Shown here piece after piece: positions 1-10,930 of a DNA stretch of 64,000 nt (position 1 is its first letter; each line of letters starts with the position of its first letter). The notes beneath the pieces were generated by a model that was not told the DNA's origin, ran no database searches, and was given only the letters and a program-made list of their open reading frames with translations. The stretch is taken from assembly GCA_029706075.1 (NCBI GenBank), contig JAINUG010000110.1:1769679-1833678 (forward strand). The letters run 5' to 3'. This DNA is from Aldrovandia affinis (Eukaryota; Chordata; Actinopteri; Notacanthiformes; Halosauridae). The translations under genes and the position numbers were made by a program.

Positions 1-612
1 TCCAGGAGATCTACAGGAGGGAGCTCCAGGTCCCGGAAGTCTACTTTCACCGGAGGACCCGAGGACATGATCGAAGAGGACAGCGAGGAAGAGGAGTCCG
101 CCACGGGAGACGAAGATGGAAGTGCGGAGAGCCCACAGTCTGAAGAAGATGCGAGTGACGGGTCAATGTCCAGGAGTTCCAGTGTCAACAGGAGCAGCAA
201 ATCCAGTAAAAGCAGGAGTCTGGGTTCCCACAGTGGGACACTGTCCAGCACAGAGGCCAGCAGCAGCATAACGGAGAGCTCAAAGGAAGGCAATGAACTA
301 GCCCCCATAACCGAAGTGGATGAAGAGGGGACCGCGTCTGAGGAAACGTCAGGAAAATCGATATCCGGCACCACCGACCACAGTCCTCCTTCCAGGACAC
401 GGACTTCGCAGGCCAGTCATTCCGCTGTCTCCGCCTCCCGCTCTCAGTCCTCCACCGGGGTCCGCGCTCACAGCCGCCAGCCCTCAGCTTCCAGGAAAGC
501 CTCGGGCGCCAGTGTTCAGCCGTCTCTGGATGGGGCCGCCGAGGAGGATGAGAAGGATGAGTCAGAAAACGAGACCACAGATTCAGATGCTGAGGGAGTC
601 GCCACTTCTTAA
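1..612 (+). CDS. pcdh15: protocadherin-15, cytoplasmic tail exon (5' end outside window)
   Basis: The frame is open from base 1 to a TAA at 610-612 (203 codons in the window), so the exon begins upstream. The peptide is very rich in Ser, Glu, Asp and Thr. It has an acidic run after the Met at base 67, Ser/Arg/Lys blocks in the middle and another acidic run near the end. This is a disordered intracellular tail with no folded domain and no membrane segment. The assignment rests on the next exon, which is recognisably PCDH15. PCDH15 is the lower part of the hair-cell tip link, and its gene is known to make alternative cytoplasmic tails. The exon could be one such tail ending at 612, or a penultimate exon whose end is disturbed (see findings). 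A donor-like GTAAGC lies at 633, after the stop. Coding status is confident; which tail isoform it represents is not. Confidence 0.75.
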   Translation, partial: SRRSTGGSSRSRKSTFTGGPEDMIEEDSEEEESATGDEDGSAESPQSEEDASDGSMSRSSSVNRSSKSSKSRSLGSHSGTLSSTEASSSITESSKEGNELAPITEVDEEGTASEETSGKSISGTTDHSPPSRTRTSQASHSAVSASRSQSSTGVRAHSRQPSASRKASGASVQPSLDGAAEEDEKDESENETTDSDAEGVATS

Positions 613-1037
613 ATTAAATCCTGAGCCACTGAGTAAGCTTAGCTGATTCCTTTCTTGTTTTCCTGCAGAATCTGAGTACATGATGTGGCTTGTGTGCACC
701 TTTCCCGAGTGTAATTTCTTTCCCTCAATCTCTCTTTCCGGGCTTGCTTTGAATCACTTTAAGCCTGCCGTACCCTTGGTGTCCCATGTTTTCTTTTGCT
801 GTGAGAGTGAAACTGATACACTTTGGAGTGCTGTGTTATTCTTTGTGTGGATATTCAAAAAAAAGTGCTCATGCTGTGGAATTGAAATGGGGTTTTCTTA
901 TAGTTCAAAAAGATAATCGGGGGATAATCTAAGGAACTGTCAGTGGATATTTTGTGCGTGTGAATTTCCTGGCCCCGACAGTGGTGCTCTCAGTTGTGTG
1001 GTATTTCAATCATATTCTCTGTGTGTGTTTTTCACAG
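613..1037 (+). other. pcdh15 intron or alternative 3' sequence between tail exons
   Basis: This T-rich stretch ends in a clear acceptor (pyrimidine tract, CAG at 1035-1037) before the terminal exon. A donor-like GTAAGC begins at 633 and another acceptor-like TGCAG ends at 668. The 36 bases between those two are too short for a normal intron. No conserved coding frame is visible. Confidence 0.5.
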
Positions 1038-1615
1038 TACGGGAGAAAGAAAAGGATCAAGCTGGTGGTGGATCGGGAGTATGAAACCAGCTCGACCGGG
1101 AGGACAGTGCCCCTGAGTCTCAAAGGAACCGCCTGTCCCACATCAACAGCCACAGCAACATCAACGGGAACATCTACCTCGCACAGAACGGGTCCATCAT
1201 CCGGACCAGGCGAGCGGGACACCCCAACAACATAAAAGTGAACTCCCCCACACGCCTGGGGAAGCACTTCAAAAAGCTGGACAAGCTGGCGGTGACTCAT
1301 GAGGAGAGGCTCCCCCTCAACAGCCCTGTGGCCGCTGGCGTCTCCTCCTCCGTCGACGACGAGAACCTCAACACCAGGCCCTCCTGCGGCTCCCTGGCAT
1401 CCAGCACCACGGGCCGCGAGAGCCTGAGGTCCAAGTCCAACATCGCAAAAGCCAGGAACGACAGGGCGTGCGGCGGGGACGAGCAGGAGTCCGCGGTCGA
1501 CAACGAGGACATGAAGGAGCCTTTAGAGTCTCCCAGCGACCACACTCAGTCCGACGAGGAAGAGCTGTGGATGGGACCCTGGAACAACCTGCACATACCA
1601 ATGACAAAACTGTGA
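1038..1615 (+). CDS. pcdh15: protocadherin-15 terminal exon with apparent -1 frameshift
   Basis: After the CAG acceptor the exon reads YGRKKRIKLVVDREYETSS-TG in one frame. From base 1100 the homology continues in a different frame (EDSAPESQRNRL..., INGNIYLAQNGS, FKKLDKLAVTHEE, SDHTQSDEEELWMGPW) to a TGA at 1613-1615. These blocks match my memory of vertebrate PCDH15 tails closely. The last residues, TKL, fit a class I PDZ ligand (S/T-X-hydrophobic), in keeping with PCDH15 tails binding PDZ scaffolds in hair cells. One base is missing in the G run at 1098-1100. As written, the first frame runs on in non-homologous sequence to a stop at 1233-1235, so the PDZ ligand would be lost. Conservation on both sides of the break suggests a sequencing or assembly error or a recent mutation. 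Identity is confident. Confidence 0.88.
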
Positions 1616-2442
1616 CATTTGTAAGCTTCTTTTTTTTGTTTGTTTTGTTTTCCAATATAAAGAAATGTACTTTTTATTGTCTTTATTGAAGAGTAAAATG
1701 TTCATATTGTGCACCTATGTTGTACATGGGAATTACACAATTCACTGTGTAAGAAAATGTATGAAATTGCACTTGCATTCAGTATTATTTATATTTGGTT
1801 TATTACCGCTATTTGATGAGATTGCTTTGATGAAATAAGGTATCTTAAAATGTCGTGCTCATTAAACCATTTGATCGAAGGCATCATGCAACAAATTGGC
1901 TCGCATACCTTTTGGTATTCTGTAACTTCCAATTGTTAAAATCTGACAAAGAATTTAAGAGCTTGGTAGCTGATGTTTTTACATTTAAGTGTTGACAACA
2001 GCATGACTGACCTTGCAAAAAGTGAAGTTTAAGGTTCACGCTCCTTCAGAAGTGTTTTTGAAACCCCCTCCATTGTGTGGGATGAATGCAAACAGCCCTG
2101 TGACAGACGTGGAGTATACTTGTTTATCCAGCTACTTTCCACTACGGAAAGTGGGATTAGCTCTTACCCAATGAGCCATCCAATCTCAAACACACTGTTG
2201 ACGATCATCATATTTTTTTACATTAATCACCAAAACTCTGAAGTTACATTTGAATACTGTCACATTTGCTGCATACATCTTTGCTATGTTTGTCAATATT
2301 TTGGCAATGGTCTGTTTTATAATTGATATTTGTAATTACAGTGTGATATTTTAAGCACATGAAAATGCAATGCAGTATCCTCTGTTATTAGAACAATGAC
2401 ATTTGATTGCTCATACACCCGCATCTCAAACCAGAAAATAAA
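1616..2442 (+). other. pcdh15 3' UTR (extent inferred)
   Basis: This AT-rich, T-tract-rich sequence follows the stop codon and has no coding signal. Candidate poly(A) signals are the variant ATTAAA at 1861-1866 and a canonical AATAAA at 2437-2442. The true cleavage site cannot be told from sequence alone. Confidence 0.5.
2437..2442 (+). terminator. candidate pcdh15 poly(A) signal AATAAA
   Basis: This is the first canonical AATAAA I noted downstream of the pcdh15 stop. It lies in A-rich sequence and could also be fortuitous. A variant ATTAAA at 1861 is an alternative. Confidence 0.35.
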
Positions 2443-4133
2443 ACCAAATACTTGGTCCCAAAAGAAATTCTCCTCATGCATCAAGCTTACGTGAGTATTA
2501 TTAAGCCAATCCCCTCTTCCCTCCCCCCCAAAAGTCTGTTTGAGCTTGAAAATTATGAAAGGGTACAATTATTTGATTGAAAACTACTAGACCTTTCTGA
2601 AGTATGTATGTTCAGTTTTAATTCTGTGAACCAAATTAAAATGTAATTTTGTGTTAACTAGACTTGGAGCTGCACTACATAAAAATAGCCACAGGGGGGA
2701 GATCTGAGTTTGTGTTGTGAATATACAAGTGCCTAGGGGACTGCACAACCGCTAGCTAAAATGACTAGGCTTTTATTGTATGCTGTAATGGAACCTTTGG
2801 GTACATTAGAGAGTTTAATCATCGTGTGAATGCTGGGAATTAATTATTTTTGGAGCAAGTGACCCATGTCAGAGGAGAAGGGTAACATTGTGTCTTCCAA
2901 CTGATTTCCTTTGTGGTTTCATAGGAGTTAAGAGGACTCACAGGGAAGGCCTACTGCTTGGCCCTCTGGCTTTCAAAGGCTGACCAGCAGCTGACCTGCA
3001 GTCTGCTAAGTGGAGAAGTCATGAAGTGTTATTATGAGCATCATTTAATGCCCTTTGTTGCACGTACAGCGGAGGTATTGCTGGTCAGGTCTTGAGGGTA
3101 AGTTTAATTCTACAGATGTGAAATGGAACCCAGGCCATCATGCTGTCACCCCACATGCTTACTGGTTTAAATGGTGTCTGTGGTGTTTTTATTTACAGAG
3201 GCCTCTCTAGGCTACAGTCAAATTGCGAGTCTGCTCATTTGTTTCTTGAAGATTAATTTATCAGGCAGCAGCCCTGCTGATTTACCTAAATCAGCAAATT
3301 ATTGCAATTCCCATGCTCAAATTGATCCGCGAAGCTTTATTAGCCCTGCCAGCTAGAGGATACTGGCATCCTCATTACTCTCCCTCAGGTCAGAGAGGAG
3401 TGATATGCTATGGGAAGCTTGGTGTGGAAATCTGTCTTTGGAATTTGTCTGAATTTGAAACTATTTGTCACACAAGTATGGTGTTAGCGATGTGATGACT
3501 TTTTGTACAGTTGATTTTGCTCTTTAATTTTCCTTGATGAAAGTGATAGTAAACATCATAAATGTACAGAAAGAATTCTTTCTTATAGATGACATGTATT
3601 CTTGGAAAATGCAAACTGCTTTTTTTAAATGTAATTCCAAACTACAGATAACATTCATGTGGGACACTACACATCATGTGACTTATGTGTTTACATTACA
3701 GCTTTCAGTTTTAAATGAGTGTATAATTGTGCACCTTTTGATACATATTTGACATTTTTAATTCTTAGATATGTCTTGGGCTTATCTTGGTCTCACAGTT
3801 TACCAGTGATGGGGCTTAGATGGTGACAGCGGGCTATTTTACCACCATATGTTGCAAATATTAATATGAATGCCTCTACCTTATTGTTCGACAATCATTT
3901 GTGCATGTGTTGAATGAATTGAATCACTCCTATGTTCCAGCACACATCAGCTGGTTCAAACATAGAGACTGACAGTGGCAATGTCTTCCTGTATCGATTC
4001 TTCTTCCTTTCAGTGACTGACACTTTGATCCACTTGTACTTGAAGGTGTTGATGTCACTTCTTGTCATGCTCACATTCAGACTCTTTATTCCCCCCCTTA
4101 TGGCACAATTTTGAATTGTAAAGCCTGTTCCAT
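2443..4133. other. intergenic, no gene seen
   Basis: AT-rich unique-looking DNA. The short open frames here (up to about 80 codons) have no recognisable domains or exon structure. No repeat was recognised. Confidence 0.6.
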
Positions 4134-4420
4134 TGCTGAAACATGCTCCCTCGATTCAGGGGAGTAGCGTGAGTGTCCTCCGAAGCACATGCTCTGCAGT
4201 CCACTAGCAGAGCTGCGCAGTCATTGTGGCATACAGTATATTGTGCAGCTGGTTCAGGCAGACCTCTGGTCTTGGTCAACACCAGAGGAGTCGGTTTGCG
4301 TGATGAGATGGGAAACACGCTTCCCTATTTTTAATCTCATAGTGGTCCATTGTGGCATGAGGACATTGGACATTGCCGTTGCCTCAATTGTAACCAATTC
4401 TATTCGTTAAGGGTTCGCGC
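4134..4420 (-). repeat. tRNA-derived SINE-like copy
   Basis: It shares extended blocks with the copy near 10.65-10.85 kb, for example the region around CTCTGCAGTCC / GAGCTGCGCA and the block around CCAGAGGAGT ... GATGAGATG. Divergence is high, so this is an old copy. The strand is inferred from the tRNA-like head seen in the related copy at 29.3 kb. Chance open frames here (for example 4055-4318) are derived from the repeat. Confidence 0.55.
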
Positions 4421-7400
4421 AAGTAAAATGATAGCATTAAAAAAGCAACCAATGGCTTGCTCACAGAATAACAGTTTCTATCGATATAGTAACTGTCCTT
4501 AAACAATGAATGATTATCAATCATAATATGTAAAGGACCATGTGCACGTGTTAAAACAACTAGTAATCACCAAGGATAAATTGTGAAAGGTGAAGAAACT
4601 AAGAGGCACATAAAATGAGGACTGAGAATGGGTCTTGTAAACTCCTCAAAGCTGATTGCCTCACCTCTGATTTGGGCATTTCTCATACTTTTGAGCATCA
4701 GTCAAATCAAGCTTCAGCAGAACCCAAATTGCTTTCAGTCTTGAGTGGCCATGTCCATTTAAGGAAGCACTGAGCTGTGACAATCTTTGACCCCCAAAAG
4801 AGAAGTGACAGTGAGCAGAGCATGATGGGATTGTACTGAACCGCCAAGGCAGCCAAGGCCACAGGTATCTCATGTCTGCAGGTGTAATTTAATTCTCTGA
4901 AACGGGTTCGCCGTGTCATCCTTATCCTTTAAGGCTCCACAGTCTTCACACAAGCCTTTTTAAACAGAGGGTTGTTCTGCATATAAATAAGTTAAGCTTC
5001 AGAAGCAATTTCAATTATTTTTCCCATGTAACCTACCTGTTTGCTGTCACTTCAATAGTTCTCATTATTTCAAGGCCACATCTGAGAGAAACTATTTCAC
5101 CATGGGGTCACTGAGCATTTTAATGCATAATGTCCATTTGCTTCAAGTGGAGTTTGTTAATAAATCATTCACATCATATTTCTCAACAGCATATTTCAAC
5201 AAAAGTTAAATGTCAGTTGTTCAATTCTTCTGACCTTTGTGTGATACATTTCTAGTACATGTGTCAATAATGAACCTGATAAATGAAAAATAATTCACAG
5301 ATTTTAATTGGTAGCATATTGATAATTGGAAGTGACCAGCACAAATATATACCCCTAAAGTAGTTTTGTACAAACAATAAAATGTGTGATTGTGTTCTGA
5401 CCTAGAGGATTACATAAAATATTCATTTTAACCACTAGATGGCATCTGATACTTTGCAGTGACTCTACAACTAAATGAATGAGGTGAGCATGTTCTGTTT
5501 GTTGTTGATGATGATGATGATGGTGAGGCACACGTATAGTTTCATTGTCAATAGCTTAAATATATTCATATTAATGTCATCAGCAGGTAGCTAAATATGT
5601 TAAGCAAAACAAAATAACAATTACCTTTGTGTGATATAACATTGTGGAGCTGGTTGAGTATAAATTATCTACTTGTATCGCTTTCTAAAACAAATTTTGA
5701 TTGTTCACAGTTTGTATTAATAATTATTTAATGGCCATTTTAATGGAGAGCCAAAACTGCACATTTAGGTGAATATTATCTGGCTCCCTTCAGAGAAGTT
5801 ATTGTAACACCAAAAAAATATTTCGGCCAGCAGGTGGAGAAAACTCAAAGAGATGACAGTGACCTGACAGGCACTGGTTCTCAATCGCAAACACCTCAGG
5901 GTACAGCCTTTCCCAAGAGGCTTGAACCTAGTCCACATGGTTTCATAAATGTGTGTGTCACGGGTAAGGAATTGGCACAGCTTTGAATCAATGAGTGAAA
6001 AATATTTACACAGTTATGCATTGCCATTTGTGGGGAGGGAAAGTTACCTGCCTGTATTGGCAACAGTTTACTGCACCACCTTGCTAAGCAAATTTGGGCA
6101 ATTTGAAAACATGTGGGAAGTAGCAATTTTGATGCCAACAACAACAAAACGATTATTTTCAGAGTACATTCAAATCAGAAAGTGCTTTTTGTAAGGTAGC
6201 ACTGGGTTACTCTAGACAAGTGGGGGAGTTATCCTGAAATGTCGGGAACAACGGTCGTAGTCTCTCAAATATATGTTAAAAATGAAAGGTTATAATTATG
6301 ATAATACCTCTTTTTCACATTATTACTGCTTATTACAGTTGAACCATGTCCAAAAAATCCATTGCTGTACGGACACCCTGGGCTTAATTAGATTTGGATA
6401 TTAACATAATGCCTATGTCAAATTATTTTAAACAAATATGACTTACGAAGATTTCCACAATGACTCATTTGTACATAAACCTTTCAAGATCTTATTGTCT
6501 TTTTGAAGATCTTGTTGCACTCTTCATATACTTTCAATGATATGATCGTAAACAATCAGATAGCATGATACATGTCTGGCAGGGGCTGAGGAGTGGGTGG
6601 CATTAAGGTGAACAGCCAGCCCTTGTGTTGGTAAATGGACATCAGTGACATCACCAAACGAGGGACACTGCAGTGTCTCAAGTCATACTCAAGTTTTAAT
6701 GAACAAGCTAAGGAACTGGAGCTATATAAATTGTCACACGATGCACTAGTACTGTAGTTCTGTAAGTGTGTACGTGTGTGTTTTGAGAATTGTGACATCA
6801 CATTCCTGAGTTCATTGTCGATGTGAACTACCTTCCTGTTGTTCTTCTGTGTCCAGGCTCTTAAAAGCTTTCCCCAAGTGTTTTTTTCCCCCTCAGTGAG
6901 CCAACCATAACAGGTTGTACATAGTATTTTACACAAGAATTTTAAGTAACCGCTGTGGTGAAGCTCAGTGTGATGCAATGAATTTCTGTTAACCAAATCT
7001 TTCCTCTTCTCACATATGACAACATAAATCACTGTTGACTAGTTGAAGCATATCTCTTTCATTCTCTCTCTCTCTCAAAACTAAGATGTGTATCCCAAGC
7101 TGCTATATTACCATTCTTCATACTTTACCTGTTCCATTCTTATTTTGTTTTGTATCATTACATGATTTTTTCATCATTGAACATTTGAAAAAATAAGGGA
7201 ATGCATATTATAAATATTGCTTATAAAAAATGCTTTATTGTGTTATAAGTTATCGTATCATAACGGCTAACCTGTGCTCTGCAACTACTCTGTTGCAATG
7301 TCAAAGGATACCATTTAAACAACACATCACACACATGTTAATGGTTCTGCTGGATGTCTCCGTATGATGAGTGTTGGACAAGCAACCAGGAAGTGAGATG

Positions 7401-8560
7401 TGGGTCAGAAATGTGAAAGCATTTAGGGGTATCCCATGGTGTCAGCCAGTATTGAAACGGACATACCAAATGCACATACCAAAGCCAAACAGGAAAGCTA
7501 CACAGTATACATCACATACATTATATGCATGTTGGTCACACTGGAAGCTCAGGGTCTCAAAGCTATCCAAACTACTATATGGTGGAAGACCATATTTTGC
7601 TATACTTTATCAATGACAAACTTCAAACTATCAAAACAGAATATTTACCAGAGAAGGACACCTAATTATAGTTTAAATGATTACAAGATTGCTGTAATGG
7701 ACCTGATCAGTTTAATTTAATAGCCTTTACCTTTTGATCTTCATTTTGTGATCCCAACTGAAGCCTTTCAAACACACACCCAAAAAGCTTAAATACAAGT
7801 TAGCAGCACTTCTATTACAGGTAGGCCTCAATCAGTTAAGGTTGATAATTATTTATAATTCTATAATTAGCTATATAATCTGAGTGAAGAATAAATCAAA
7901 GTGTCAGAATGTGGATTCTGCAACAAAAATACCATTTCAGGATTTGAGTGGATATCTTTGGAAAGGTGAACAAGTAAAGAAAACATCCTTCGGGCTTTAG
8001 CTGAATGCCATCAAAACAACTGTCAATTGCAGGTGGATAATAGCATTCCAGTGGAATATTAAAACAAATGTCATCTCCCCGAGTGTGAAATAATGTGTTT
8101 AAAAGTGCAAGCACTTTTAGTGTGAGTGCAAGCCTCCTCGTGCCTCGTGAGAAATAGGACCCCTTCCTCAGATAGTTTGAAGGAAAGAATAAAAAGAAAG
8201 TTTTAAGCTGGTGCGGTGTCTCTTACACTGTGTAAGAGTCGCCAGCAGCACGTCAGTATCTACACAATCTACAATCTTCCTTTTTGTTTGCACTATAAAG
8301 AATGTACTGTGCGTCAGTAATCTCGAGAAGTGTTAATTTAAGGAACACTTTGTCTTGGCATCTGCAAGCCTGGGATGCCGACAGTGTGTTAGTGTGCCAT
8401 CTACAAATATGCCATTTTCGCCACGGATGCAATACTTTTTGGTTTCCTAAACTATATGTTGTACATTTTCTGCGCTTTATAATTTCTATGCATGCAACAG
8501 TAAGTTGTTATTTCAGAGATGTACTTCATCTGTTTGAACCCAAATTAAGGTCTAACTGAC

Positions 8561-8593
<33 letters not shown>

Positions 8594-10600
8594 TGCGCAA
8601 CGTAGTCTTTCTCAATGACATCCCACCCAAGTGTTTTATTATATCTGAAATGCAGGGTGTGTAGAAAAATATAAGCAGTCTGGTACCTCTAATGAAGGGG
8701 TGTATCACGCATGTCTCCGTCTCAGACATAAGACGATATACCATTGATATCATGCCATTTAAAATTGTAACCAGTAGTACTGGGTATTACAGTATATGAA
8801 TAAAGTCAATTCTCCACTGTAAATCCAGTGACTCAGCATCATCCTTCATCTGCCAAAAACCATGGATTTTTTTTTGCTAAATTCCAGTATTATGTGGAGT
8901 CAGCTGAAGTTTGATTCATAATGCACTGATGACAAGCTGAAACCATTTATAGCCCTTTATAGCCATGTGTGCACAGTTTTATGGGGCAGTGCAAGATTCC
9001 CATAAAGAGTTTCTTGTCAGTCTGCTAAGTGGTCAGCTATTCTGTGACCTTGTGTAAATTATTGTGGCTGTAGCCAAAGCTGATGAATAATACACAAGTT
9101 CTTTAGTGTGTGGGACCAAAACTATTTCACAATAAATGGGAATTATTCATATTTCGCAAACTGGTCACAGGGACCAATGCACTGGTGACAGGAAAATGAC
9201 CTTACACTTGGATTTTTTTCAGATACCACTGGATTTGGGACACTGTCACTTTGTTTGCTCTCATCATGAAAGGTGTCGATGCATTAGTTTTGTTTTATTG
9301 GTTTTAATGCCCTTGATTTCTTATAGGTGTTAATGTAGTTGCACCCAATTTTGAAATATAGGATTAATTCTATTCTATAACTTGTATTGTTTTTCTGTCA
9401 GCTGCTACTTGTGAACTGTTTATGGAGGTAAGTAAAGAAAGCAAACACAGAGATGAATATTCCCTCAACCACAGTACTGTCACATTTAAAATCCTACTAC
9501 CCTGCTGAGATTGGCAATTACCCTGAGAGCTCTACAATTCAGCATTCTCAGTGTTAACACGAAATTTGAACCCAGCAGGGAAACTTGTTAAAACGAAATT
9601 AAGATGAAATGATAGAGAATTCTGTGGTTAGAGTACTTGGTACATTTGAGGTAAGGAGATTTTTTTAACGAGAGCTTGACTGTCTGCTTTCATTAAAACA
9701 ACTGTTAAGGCTGACTGCACGTCCAACCGCAGAATCTCACACCCGCCAACCACTCAGTGCTTACTCAAAGAAAAGAAACAAAACTGTCCCATGCATGCCA
9801 AGTAATTGTGGGTGTTGATTCACTCAGTGTTTTCGAAAATCAGCCTTTATTTTGGTAGCGAGAGGGGAGAACTGGGACAGACCTTTATTACTGCCCATAA
9901 CCTGCAGTGCAGTGGCAGTATTTCTGTACATGTCAAAGACCGAGCTTGTATCTTCACAATAGCTTTCTTTGCAAAATACACCTTGTGAAAATTCCTTGTT
10001 TCATTTTGGCATGAAACAGGAAAACAGTCTGGTGAGGAGAATCATTAACTGATGTCCATTCACAATACATTTCAACATATTTCAGAAATATTGTCTGAAT
10101 ATGTTTCTGTTCATTGACGTTATTGTTGACATTTTTGGATCTACTTACAGTTAAGATCCATCACATGAAGTTGGAAAGCATAGGGAAAGAGAGGATGTGC
10201 AAGAAGAAATCCTAGTAATAGTCGATGTAAGCATTATTATAACTTATTATTATTGCAGTGTCTTGTATGTTGTATTAATGTTGTCCTTTCACAGTATGCC
10301 GATTTCTTCCTCTTGGTAAGGGATAATTTTTGCACAGTGAAGATCAAATAATCATGCTGTGCACTGTCTAGCATCAGAAAGCATAGCAGGAAGATATCCT
10401 GTGTTGTTTCAAACAGGAAGTAGCTCTTATGCCATGTTTACACTAGGCAGGCCTCAGGCACACCTCAACACGGCCGTGGTTTGTGAAGTGTTTACGTTAC
10501 CTCCCAGGTATTTCACAGCCTGGGCCAGGAGCAATCTCCGTGGCTCCTTTCCCAGCCTGATACTCAACATGGCCAGACCAGGCCAAACTTATTTTTGCTT
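4421..10600. other. intergenic, no gene seen
   Basis: AT-rich DNA with scattered short frames, the longest being 158 codons on the minus strand at 6556-7032. That frame has no recognisable domain and no flanking splice structure. A GAT-type trinucleotide run lies near 5506-5524, a short CT run near 7061-7075 and a CA repeat at 8566-8593. I see no RNA gene. Confidence 0.55.
8566..8593. repeat. (CA)14 microsatellite
   Basis: Fourteen uninterrupted CA units, preceded by ACACG. The minus-strand frame across it encodes a poly(Val-Cys) run, which is an artefact. Confidence 0.95.
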
Positions 10601-10639
10601 TCGTATTCTGTTGAATGAGCAGACAAATACTGTGCTGCC

Positions 10640-10930
10640 ACCCAGCTCTTATTTTAGCTCTGCAGTCCCACCAGCGGAGCTGCGCATTCATTACCTCCGA
10701 GGAGTGCACCTGATGTGCAGTTGGCACAGACAGACTGCAGGCACCCAATTGACCAGAGGAGTTGCTCTTGTGCGATGCGATGAGATGAGGACAACACTGC
10801 CAAATGAATTCCTTCTTCCCTGGGTGGCCCTACAAGCAATTAAGCTTTGCCCTGCGGGGCTGCCAGCCACAACCAGCGCTGGCACAGCCTGGATTCAATA
10901 CAAGACCATAGGGCAGTGGTACTCAATCCT
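10640..10930 (-). repeat. tRNA-derived SINE-like copy
   Basis: On the minus strand the segment starting near 10925 contains a B-box-like GTATTGAATCC and the block CTGGCAGCCCCGCAGGG. It then runs through the body shared with the copy at 4.13-4.42 kb. The head matches the copy at 29.3 kb. The 211-codon plus-strand frame at 10359-10994 overlaps this repeat and is not a gene. Confidence 0.65.

Noticed and set aside
633-668. 36-base intron between GTAAGC and TGCAG in pcdh15
   Set aside because: It is too short for a vertebrate spliceosomal intron, and the join does not restore a recognisable frame.
1010-1300. Minus-strand frame opposite the pcdh15 terminal exon
   Set aside because: It is the antisense shadow of the conserved coding exon.
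6556-7032. 158-codon minus-strand frame
   Set aside because: No recognisable domain, no splice or promoter context and ordinary AT-rich surroundings.
8526-8753. Poly(Val-Cys) protein frame
   Set aside because: It is a translation of the CA microsatellite. The same holds for the frame at 34349-34561.
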